From Verrucomicrobiales bacterium (GTDB lineage: Bacteria; Verrucomicrobiota; Verrucomicrobiia; Verrucomicrobiales; SLCJ01), in the NCBI GenBank assembly GCA_007125835.1, contig SLCJ01000364.1:1-5638 (forward strand): a stretch of 5,638 nucleotides of DNA, in the 5' to 3' direction. Positions 1 to 5,638 of this stretch are shown here, piece after piece. Under the pieces are notes generated by a model, which was not told the origin of the DNA, did no database searches, and saw nothing but the letters and a program-made list of their open reading frames with translations. The stretch's first letter is position 1. Each line of letters starts with the position of its first letter. The translations under genes and the position numbers were made by a program.

Positions 1-197
1 CCATCCACCAAACCCACACGCCGGACACCCCGGCCGCCAAAGGATCCGAAAAGGGCTACTTCGCCTTCGGGGGCTCATGCGTCATCACGCTCTTCGAAAA
101 GGGTGCCATCACATTCGCCGACGACCTCGTCGAACACTCCGCCGCCGCACGCGAAACCCTCGCACACATGGGCACCCCCATGGGGCGGCTCCCATAG
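1..197 (+). CDS. psd: Phosphatidylserine decarboxylase, C-terminal fragment (5' end outside the window)
   Basis: Last 64 complete codons (from base 3) of a pyruvoyl-dependent phosphatidylserine decarboxylase, the enzyme that turns phosphatidylserine into phosphatidylethanolamine at the inner membrane. Seen in the sequence: the fragment starts IHQTH, then has KGSEKGYFAFGGSCVITLFE, ends in MGRLP and stops at TAG (195-197). The K-G-x-E-x-G-Y-F-x-F-G-G-S block followed by a hydrophobic strand is the family's autocleavage region. In known family members the chain cuts itself between Gly and Ser, and the Ser becomes the pyruvoyl group; here that Ser is TCA at 75-77. About 39 residues follow the Ser, a normal length for the small alpha chain. 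The residue after the Ser is Cys rather than the usual Thr or Ser. The gene converges on the lipoprotein gene across a 76-nt gap, in which I see no convincing terminator. The family call is secure; the rest of the protein cannot be judged. Confidence 0.9.
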   Translation, partial: IHQTHTPDTPAAKGSEKGYFAFGGSCVITLFEKGAITFADDLVEHSAAARETLAHMGTPMGRLP

Positions 198-273
198 CCC
201 CAGGCCCCTATCATCAATCCTGAAATACGGAAATCTCTGCCGCAGGGCCACGCTCGCCTCATCCCAAGGAACG

Positions 274-1017
274 TCACGGAAGCACCGGATCCCCGCCCTC
301 GATGTCGCCGCCCACACCCGGAAACGGCACACCCTGCCAATCCTCGGGCGGCACCGGCGGGCGCGGGGCCGGACTGCCCGGCAACACGCCGGGCGAATCA
401 CCGCCCACCGGCCTCGCCCTCATATCCGCCGGAAAATCATCCGCCACCACCAACACCGGCCGACCAACCCGCATGCGCACCTGCTTGAACTCGCGCGGAA
501 TTCCCCTCTCAAACTGCCCCATGCGCAAAATCTCCGGCCAGAAAAATCCGTCCTCGATCCCCCCCATCCACGCGTCGGCAAAATCGTAAACCGCTCCGTC
601 AAAAATCGGCACATTCGAAAACAACGCCTCGCTCTCGTTACGAGAAATCAAAAGCGAATACTCGTTCACAGGCAAGCCATCCGCCCGAAACACTTCGTCC
701 GCCCTCCGGAAATCCGCCTTGCGTATCTCCCGCAAATTGCTACTCCTGCTGACAAATTCCTCCAGCAAGCCAGCCCAGCCCGCGTATACCGCAAGGTCCT
801 CCTCGCTGAGCTGCGGCGGCCAGTCGTCGGGCATGAACACCGTCACCACCCCGGCCCCGGTCAGTCGCGGGTCCACTTCAGCCGCCCGCGGCGGCAGATG
901 CCAGTCGCCCGTCCGGCACCCGGAGAACATTAGCATCCCCACAAGCAGCACACACGCCAGCGGCCGCGCCAAACGGAAAATCAATCTGCTGTCTTTCGAT
1001 TCACTGGTTTCCGGCAT
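274..1017 (-). CDS. Putative secreted lipoprotein of unknown function
   Basis: I do not recognise the family. The protein has 247 residues from ATG 1015-1017. Residues 1-33 form a lipoprotein signal: a charged N-region, arginines near residues 11-18, the hydrophobic run LACVLLVGMLMFSG, then Cys34 in a lipobox-like F-S-G-C. After lipidation the protein would sit in the inner or outer membrane facing the periplasm. There is Arg, not Asp, just after the Cys. Residues about 45-195 look like one folded domain, including VVTVFMPDDWPP, a helix around LAVYAGWAGLLEEF, and an aromatic stretch DFADAWMGGIEDGFFWPEI. The last 45 or so residues are rich in Gly and Pro and probably disordered. A GTG two codons upstream is in frame, but the Shine-Dalgarno AAGGAAG touches it, whereas it sits 5 nt from this ATG, so I chose the ATG. 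The gene is divergent from htrA and convergent with psd. No catalytic motif was found. Confidence 0.8.
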   Translation of the reverse strand: MPETSESKDSRLIFRLARPLACVLLVGMLMFSGCRTGDWHLPPRAAEVDPRLTGAGVVTVFMPDDWPPQLSEEDLAVYAGWAGLLEEFVSRSSNLREIRKADFRRADEVFRADGLPVNEYSLLISRNESEALFSNVPIFDGAVYDFADAWMGGIEDGFFWPEILRMGQFERGIPREFKQVRMRVGRPVLVVADDFPADMRARPVGGDSPGVLPGSPAPRPPVPPEDWQGVPFPGVGGDIEGGDPVLP

Positions 1018-1022
1018 GCACA

Positions 1023-1029
1023 CTTCCTT
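1023..1029 (-). promoter_or_regulatory. Shine-Dalgarno that decides the lipoprotein start
   Basis: On the minus strand AAGGAAG is followed by five bases (TGTGC) and then ATG (1017-1015). The upstream in-frame GTG (1023-1021) overlaps the last base of this motif and so could not use it. The lipoprotein therefore most likely starts at the ATG. Confidence 0.65.
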
Positions 1030-1059
1030 GATCTACGGACCGGCTGCGGCCGCTGCACC

Positions 1060-1091
1060 ACAATACCACCCCACGCCGCAAATCCTTTCAA
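1060..1091 (-). promoter_or_regulatory. Candidate promoter of the lipoprotein gene
   Basis: Read on the minus strand there is TTGAAA (1091-1086), then TGG and TATTGT (1065-1060), giving a TGn extended -10 with four of six bases matching TATAAT. The -35 to -10 spacing is 20 nt, longer than the ideal 17, so the extended -10 would have to carry most of the recognition. A start near base 1053 would give a leader of about 36 nt containing the Shine-Dalgarno. The call assumes a sigma-70-like consensus, which may not hold closely in this lineage. Confidence 0.3.
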
Positions 1092-1177
1092 TACCTTGCC
1101 CCGCTGAACACCCCGCGCAACGGAAAATCTCACCCCCCCCTTTGACAATCACCGCCACAGGTCGAGAGTAAAGGCAC

Positions 1178-2686
1178 ATGCATCCGCTGGTCAAACAAAT
1201 GCTCCTCCTGCTGCTGCTCGCCGCCATCGCCATCGGCGCGCTTCTCGCACACGGCCTGCGCTCGGAGCGCTACGGCCTCGCCTCTCTAATCCTAGGCCGC
1301 GAGGCCGCAGACCCGGCAGCCACCCCGCTCACTCTCCCCGAGAACCCGCCGCTCGACGAAACGGACGTGCCCCTGCTCTCCCGCCTCAATGAAGAATACG
1401 CCCGACTCACCGCCGCCGTGGTTCCCTCGGTAGTCGGCATTCACTCCCTCCAGACGGTCGAAGTGCGCGGAGCCCTCCAGGGCAAGCGTCAGTTCGAGCG
1501 CCCGCTCGGCTCTGGCGTCATCGTCACCTCGGAAGGCCACATCATCACCAACCACCACGTCGTCGCCGGCAACCAGAGACTTCGCATCACCTGCATGATG
1601 CCCAATGGAAGACGTCAGGTGTTCGACGCCGAATACCTGGGCTCCATTGTTTCCTACGATATCGCCGTGCTGCGCCTCGTCGCGCCCCCGGGCATGCGCT
1701 TCGCCGCCCTGCGAATCGGCGATTCCTCAGAAGTGCGGGCCGGCCAGATCGTATTCGCCGTCGGCAACCCCTTCGGCCTCAGCGAATCGGTCACAAAAGG
1801 CATCGTCTCCGCCCTCGACCGCCGCATGTCGGACACAGGTCCAAGTTATTTCCAGGCCGACACCCCCATCAACCCGGGAAATTCAGGCGGCCCCCTGATC
1901 AACCACAGGGGCGAAGTGATCGGCATCAACACCGCCGTGCTCCGCCGCCCCGGCTCCGCCTCCGCCCCCCAGGGAATCGGCTTCGCCATCCCCTCCAACG
2001 AAGCCTGGGACGCCTTCCTCCTCATCACCGGACGCGGACGCGCCCCAAGCGGATACCTCGGAATTGCCACCATGGACATGACCGCCTTCGCCGCCGCCCG
2101 CCTCGGCCTGCCCGAACCACGCGGCGTGCTGATCGAGGAGGTGGTGCCGGGCGGCCCCGCCGAAGCAGCCGGACTCCGCCCTTATGACGTGGTCCTCACC
2201 ATGAACGGCCAGGCCCTCCGCTCCAATTCCCAGTTCATCGAAATGATCCGCTCCCTGCCCCCAGGCAGCGAAACCGTCATCGACGTCTGGCGAAATCAGG
2301 CACAAATCGCCCTCACCGCTCGCATCGGCGATGCCTCCATGCTTCCCGACCTGCAACCCGACCAGGCCACAGACCCGCCTCCTGGGTTCCCCGGGCAGCC
2401 CACCACCAACATCCCAGAACGGGATCCCGCCTCCCATGCCATTCTGCAAGCCGTCGGCATACGCGTCACCCCCGGCACCCAGGGCCTGCGGGTCGATGCC
2501 GTCCGCCAAGGCTCCCTCGCCGAGTCGAAAATCCACGTCGGAGACCAAGTCACCGCCGTCAATTCCACAGAGGTCGACTCGCCAGCCGCCTTCAACCGCG
2601 CGCTGATCGCCGCAGCGGGAGAAGCGGAAATCCAAATCAAAATCGTCCGCAACGATGAACCGCTGACAATCACCTTGGGATTCTAA
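1178..2686 (+). CDS. htrA: HtrA/DegP-family serine endoprotease with two PDZ domains
   Basis: A 502-residue periplasmic quality-control protease of the S1C (HtrA/Do) family, which degrades misfolded envelope proteins. Residues 8-26 are a Leu/Ala-rich hydrophobic segment with no clear signal-peptidase site, so it may be a membrane anchor. The trypsin-like domain covers about 75-285. Its catalytic triad is visible: His127 in TNHHVVAGN, Asp161 in SYDIAVLRL, and Ser236 in NPGNSGGPL (codon 1883-1885). Only about 20 residues lie between the first protease strand (VVGIHS) and GSGV, so there is no long LA loop like that of E. coli DegP. PDZ1 covers about 292-383, with YLGI and GGPAEAAGLRPYDVV. A Pro-rich linker at about 388-418 leads to PDZ2 at about 421-502, which ends at the C-terminus. 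The ATG is preceded by AAAGG only 3 nt away, with GAGAG about 10 nt away, so the ribosome site is mediocre. A second ATG at codon 8 would cut into the hydrophobic segment. Two PDZ domains argue for a DegP/DegQ-like rather than a DegS-like protein. Confidence 0.95.
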   Translation: MHPLVKQMLLLLLLAAIAIGALLAHGLRSERYGLASLILGREAADPAATPLTLPENPPLDETDVPLLSRLNEEYARLTAAVVPSVVGIHSLQTVEVRGALQGKRQFERPLGSGVIVTSEGHIITNHHVVAGNQRLRITCMMPNGRRQVFDAEYLGSIVSYDIAVLRLVAPPGMRFAALRIGDSSEVRAGQIVFAVGNPFGLSESVTKGIVSALDRRMSDTGPSYFQADTPINPGNSGGPLINHRGEVIGINTAVLRRPGSASAPQGIGFAIPSNEAWDAFLLITGRGRAPSGYLGIATMDMTAFAAARLGLPEPRGVLIEEVVPGGPAEAAGLRPYDVVLTMNGQALRSNSQFIEMIRSLPPGSETVIDVWRNQAQIALTARIGDASMLPDLQPDQATDPPPGFPGQPTTNIPERDPASHAILQAVGIRVTPGTQGLRVDAVRQGSLAESKIHVGDQVTAVNSTEVDSPAAFNRALIAAAGEAEIQIKIVRNDEPLTITLGF

Positions 2687-4593
2687 CACGGAAACAGCAG
2701 AACCATCACCCCCTCATACATACCTCCGACATCAAGTGCGCAGCCCGCCTGCTCAGCCAGCAAACCCGCAATCCCAAGCGCCCCCTCGTCCGGCTCCCGT
2801 TGCACTCCGGCTACTCTTTCCATGCGCAGACAGGGGGTGTCGCCGCTCATTCGCAGTGACACCTCGAAGCGCTCCCCCTTGACCGGCCCCAACGCCAGCA
2901 GCAGATACCGCACAAGCAGCGCCAACAGCAGAAAATCACCAGCTGGAAAATCGACAGTCCCGGCCTGGCGGTCCCATTTCAATCGCACCCCGCACCCGGA
3001 AGCCGCCAAATTCAACGCCCTCCCGAGCAAAGGCCCGACATCCACTTGGTCAGCCGCGAAATCGGCACCCCCCGTGGCCGCATAGGCGATCGACGCCAAC
3101 CTGAGATTCTCCTGCGCGCCGCCGCCCTCCGCCGCCTCCACACTGATTTCGGCCAGCGAAGCCAGCAGGCGCAGGTCCTCACCCAACCGCCGCCGCAAAT
3201 CGGAAACCGCCGCCCCCGCATGGCGCGCCATTTCGCACACCCGGCACACAGCTCCCTCATCACCCGGCAGCAGCACTTCCTCGATCCCGACCAGCAAACC
3301 ATTGGCAAAACGGCCCCATCCCCCGATCCGGGAATACCCGCCCGCGAAAACCGCGGTAACCTCCAGCCCCGTGGGATCCCGATCATCCGCCCACCCCGCC
3401 AGTCGGCGCAAAGCCGGATTCACCGCCACAACCCTCCCCTTCGCATCCAACCGAACCATGGCCTCCCTCGTGGCTGAGAAAAACTCCTCGAAAACCGCAT
3501 CCACGGCAGGCTCAGATGCCTCCAATCCATCCTCCTCCAAGCCACCTCCATCCCCCTCCGCATCACCTCCAGGCAGCACCGGCTTTATCGGCACGCCAAA
3601 ACGCACAAGTCCCTGCACCGTCTCCCCATCCGGACAATAAGGCATCAGGCTCCACAAAACGCGCACCTCCTCCCCGCCCACGGAAAACACCTCCTCAAGC
3701 GTCTCAAACCCCGAATCCCGCACGCCCGTCCGCCACCCCTCAACCAAAGCCGCATGCTCCTTCATTCCAAACCCACAGCCCCGCACCGGCAACGCTTCCC
3801 AATACGACCTGCCAAAGAGCCGCCCGCGCTTCGACACCGCTTCTGAAAACGCCTGACTGCTCCCCAAAATCAACCCCACGCGATCCATCACAACCACCCA
3901 GCCACCCAACTGACCCAACACCGAATGACCCACCGAACGCTCAAACGAAGACACCGCGCTGCGAATCGGTGCCGACGTCCCACGCACCGCAGCCGTCGCC
4001 GGAGTGGCACCGTCCACCACACCACGATCTGCCGCGTGCATCCGAACCGGCGTCGCCGCCGCATCCACCAGATGCTCCCAGATTTCCCCCTCCTCATCAA
4101 AGCCCACCACTCGCGCCACAAAGCGCCCCTCCGCCACCCAGTTTGGCGTGCCAGCCCCACCCGCAGACAACCCCACCAACTGGCACCCCTCGTCCCACGC
4201 CCTCTCCAACAGCCCCCCCACACCACCAGAGTCCTGAGCCGCCGGAAAAACAACCATCCCACATTCCGCCAGCGCCACACCCGCCGCCGCCACATCTTCA
4301 CACTCGACCACATGCGCTCCCGCCGCCCGCAATTTCGCCGACGCTGCGGCACACCGCTTCTCCGGGTCCGCCAACACCAGCACCCGCGCCGTGGCAGAAC
4401 GCCGCATGGGCCGCGGCTCACGGGCACTCGCCGGTCGCGCCGCAATCCGCACCGCCTCGGGAACAAGGACTGCCTTCGGAACACGAGCCGACTGCGGAAT
4501 CGGCACCGGCTCCCCGGCAGGGCCGCCGACCCCGCCGTCCGACACCACTCCGCCCTCGTCCCCCGCTTTCTCTTTTTTACTCCAGAATGCCAT
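2683..4593 (-). CDS. Soluble sensor-like protein: degenerate receiver, PAS domains and histidine-kinase-like C-terminus
   Basis: A 636-residue protein with no membrane helix or signal peptide, so probably cytoplasmic. Residues 1-66 are a low-complexity Gly/Pro/basic leader. Residues 68-145 (ARVLVLADPEKR, then GAHVVECEDVAAAGVALAEC, MVVFP, LVGLSAG) have the strand-helix rhythm of a response-regulator receiver. The acidic pair is reduced to AD and the phospho-Asp position reads F-P. Residues about 225-337 look like a PAS domain (WVVVMDRVGLILGSSQAFSE to LVRFGVPI). After an acidic linker (343-368), 369-415 start a second PAS-like stretch (MVRLDAKGRVVAVNPALRRL). Residues 450-515 are helical, like a dimerisation domain, but SDLRRRL stands where SHELRTPL would be. 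Residues 517-636 resemble a GHKL ATPase without a clear N-box; its end, GALGIAGLLAEQAGC to VLLFPC, echoes the G2 region. The start is the first ATG after an in-frame TGA; no Shine-Dalgarno precedes it. The gene lies downstream of hprK. The reading frame is sure; the domain calls are inferences by eye, and the receiver is the least certain. Confidence 0.8.
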   Translation of the reverse strand: MAFWSKKEKAGDEGGVVSDGGVGGPAGEPVPIPQSARVPKAVLVPEAVRIAARPASAREPRPMRRSATARVLVLADPEKRCAAASAKLRAAGAHVVECEDVAAAGVALAECGMVVFPAAQDSGGVGGLLERAWDEGCQLVGLSAGGAGTPNWVAEGRFVARVVGFDEEGEIWEHLVDAAATPVRMHAADRGVVDGATPATAAVRGTSAPIRSAVSSFERSVGHSVLGQLGGWVVVMDRVGLILGSSQAFSEAVSKRGRLFGRSYWEALPVRGCGFGMKEHAALVEGWRTGVRDSGFETLEEVFSVGGEEVRVLWSLMPYCPDGETVQGLVRFGVPIKPVLPGGDAEGDGGGLEEDGLEASEPAVDAVFEEFFSATREAMVRLDAKGRVVAVNPALRRLAGWADDRDPTGLEVTAVFAGGYSRIGGWGRFANGLLVGIEEVLLPGDEGAVCRVCEMARHAGAAVSDLRRRLGEDLRLLASLAEISVEAAEGGGAQENLRLASIAYAATGGADFAADQVDVGPLLGRALNLAASGCGVRLKWDRQAGTVDFPAGDFLLLALLVRYLLLALGPVKGERFEVSLRMSGDTPCLRMERVAGVQREPDEGALGIAGLLAEQAGCALDVGGMYEGVMVLLFPC

Positions 4594-4614
4594 TGTGCGA
4601 ATTCAGCAAATAAG

Positions 4615-4657
4615 AAAAAAACGCACCCGATCACACCCCGCGTCAGCGGATCGGGCG
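4615..4657 (-). terminator. Intrinsic terminator (possible attenuator) between hprK and the sensor-like gene
   Basis: On the minus strand CGCCCGATC (4657-4649) pairs with GATCGGGTG (4632-4624): nine pairs including one G-U, with a 16-nt loop. Two bases later comes a run of seven T (4621-4615), then C and further T-rich sequence. This is a classic hairpin plus U-tract. The 5' arm lies in the codons for the last Arg-Pro-Ile of hprK, and the hprK stop codon TGA is in the loop, so a ribosome finishing hprK would cover part of the stem. The hairpin ends transcription before the next gene, wholly or in part. Confidence 0.65.
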
Positions 4658-5614
4658 ATCATCGCCCACCGGTTTCATACTCTCCAAAAGCCGCCGATTG
4701 AAATCCTCCGCCGTGTCCTGTCCCAGACTCCGCAGCTTCTGATCCAACGCCGCCACCTCGATCAACCTCGCCACCTCACGCCCAGGAGCCACCGGCAGCT
4801 CCACATGCGGCAGCGACACCCCCAGAATCTCCACCGTCTCACGCCGGACACCCAGCCGGTCCACCTCGTTCAACGCCGACTCATGACGCAATGTCACCAC
4901 AAAATCCAACCTCTTCTCCAACCGCACCGCCGCCACACCAAACAAGGAATGCACGTTGATCAGACCGACGCCCCGCACCTCCATCAAGGATCGCCCGATC
5001 TTCGGAGCCATTCCAATCAACTCTCCACCCACTAAACGCAAATGCACCAAATCATCCGCCACCAGACTCGCCCCCCTCTCCACCAGACCCAGCACGCTCT
5101 CACTCTTGCCCGTCCCACTCGCCCCGCGCACCAATACCCCAATCCCCCTCACATCCACCATGCACCCATGCTCGCTGGCCACCGGCGCGAACTCCCACTC
5201 CAGCTTGATCGTCGCCTTGTTGATAAATTTCATCGTGATCATCGGCGTCGTCAGCACCGCCAACCCCATCCGCTCCGCCACCGCCAGCAAATCCTTCTCC
5301 AACCGCGCCCCTCGCGACAACACCAGACAGGGAGGCCCAGACTCACACAAAGCCTCCATCCTCTCCACCCGCGTCGCCGGCGGCAAACTCCGCAAATACG
5401 AAAGCTCCGAATTCCCCAATACCTGTATCCGCTTCTTCGCAAAATAGGTGAAAAATCCAGCCAGAGCCAAACCGGGGCGGTTCACCGTGGGCTCGCTGAT
5501 GGCTCGATCCAACCCATCCTCGCACGCCGCCAAACCCATTCCCAAAATGTCCCGATACTTCGTGTAAAAATCACGGACACTCAACTTGCTGATCTGCTTT
5601 GGTTTCCCCTGCAT
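4643..5614 (-). CDS. hprK: HPr kinase/phosphorylase
   Basis: Bifunctional enzyme that phosphorylates the PTS carrier HPr on its regulatory serine using ATP (or pyrophosphate) and removes that phosphate by phosphorolysis. It acts in the cytoplasm as a hexamer and links carbon or energy state to PTS and regulatory output. Numbered from ATG 5612-5614 (323 residues; Firmicutes enzymes have about 310-320), the N-terminal domain covers about 1-130. The kinase domain begins near 135 and has EHG (His149, the usual catalytic His region), the P-loop GASGTGKS (164-171), LVADD (Asp187/Asp188), the family signature EVRGVGLINV (212-221), then DRLGVRRETVEILGV and the C-terminal helix DQKLRSLGQDTAEDFNRRLL. 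All core motifs are intact, so it should be active. The start is uncertain: ATG 5614 has only a GGGGA one base away, an in-frame TTG at 5623-5621 has a G-rich stretch upstream, and the frame stays open to the window edge. No ptsH is visible nearby. Confidence 0.95.
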   Translation of the reverse strand: MQGKPKQISKLSVRDFYTKYRDILGMGLAACEDGLDRAISEPTVNRPGLALAGFFTYFAKKRIQVLGNSELSYLRSLPPATRVERMEALCESGPPCLVLSRGARLEKDLLAVAERMGLAVLTTPMITMKFINKATIKLEWEFAPVASEHGCMVDVRGIGVLVRGASGTGKSESVLGLVERGASLVADDLVHLRLVGGELIGMAPKIGRSLMEVRGVGLINVHSLFGVAAVRLEKRLDFVVTLRHESALNEVDRLGVRRETVEILGVSLPHVELPVAPGREVARLIEVAALDQKLRSLGQDTAEDFNRRLLESMKPVGDDRPIR

Positions 5615-5638
5615 TCCCCACAATAGCCCATACCCCCC

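Noticed and set aside
176..202. Palindrome CCCCATGGGG and a TGGGGC/GCCCCA stem at the end of psd, as a possible terminator
   Set aside because: The stems are short, overlap the stop codon and have no T-run on either side.
103..933. Open frame of 276 codons on the + strand overlapping psd and the lipoprotein gene
   Set aside because: Arg/Pro/His-rich shadow. It overlaps the clear psd end and lies antisense to the lipoprotein, which has a signal peptide and a Shine-Dalgarno.
1044..1057. GC-rich inverted repeat around GCGGCCGC in the divergent intergenic region as an operator
   Set aside because: The symmetry does not extend beyond the central 8 bases, so chance is a sufficient explanation in this base composition.
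1142..1169. TTGACA as a firm htrA promoter
   Set aside because: The -35 is perfect, but there is no acceptable -10 and the predicted start would almost coincide with the ATG. Kept only as a low-interest observation.
1883..2689. Open frame of 268 codons antisense to htrA
   Set aside because: Gly-rich low-complexity translation. The htrA frame is certain from its catalytic triad and PDZ domains.
3516..4613. Long open frame of 365 codons on the + strand opposite the sensor-like gene
   Set aside because: It is extremely Pro/His/Ser-rich with no domain pattern, as expected for the antisense frame of a high-G+C gene. The opposite frame has coherent signalling-type domains.

Overview
The window holds five genes of a high-G+C bacterium with an outer membrane. 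From left to right they are: the 3' end of a phosphatidylserine decarboxylase gene (psd, + strand); a gene for an unrecognised lipoprotein (- strand); a complete HtrA/DegP-type serine protease gene (+ strand); a large gene for a soluble protein with a receiver-like domain, PAS domains and a degenerate histidine-kinase-like end (- strand); and HPr kinase/phosphorylase (hprK, - strand), which reaches almost to the right edge. A lipidated secreted protein, a membrane-anchored two-PDZ HtrA and a 'long' HPr kinase fit a Gram-negative lineage. My best guess is the PVC group (Verrucomicrobiota, perhaps Opitutae-like). This is an inference from gene style; no marker gene here proves it.

Layout. psd and the lipoprotein gene converge across a 76-nt gap. 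The lipoprotein gene and htrA diverge from a 160-nt intergenic region that must carry both promoters. htrA and the sensor-like gene converge so tightly that their stop codons overlap. hprK lies 49 nt upstream of the sensor-like gene on the same strand. The gap between them contains a good intrinsic terminator, and one arm of its stem lies inside the last codons of hprK. A second, mutually exclusive hairpin in the hprK tail makes the site look like an attenuator. No mobile element, tRNA, rRNA or CRISPR array was seen, and no stretch above 300 nt lacks a gene.

Function. psd and htrA concern the envelope (phospholipid synthesis and periplasmic protein quality control), and the lipoprotein is probably an envelope protein too. 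hprK phosphorylates and dephosphorylates the PTS carrier HPr on serine, a carbon or energy signalling step. The adjacent sensor-like protein keeps the domain order of a hybrid signalling protein but seems to have lost the phospho-acceptor and ATP-binding residues, so it may work by protein-protein contact. Functional coupling between it and HprK is suggested only by adjacency.

The whole + strand is C-rich and G-poor whichever way a gene points, so + and - strand genes use different third-position bases. This looks like a replication-strand signature. Nothing in the window is clearly a new defence or mobile system. The most interesting items are the degenerate sensor protein and the attenuator-like structure before it.
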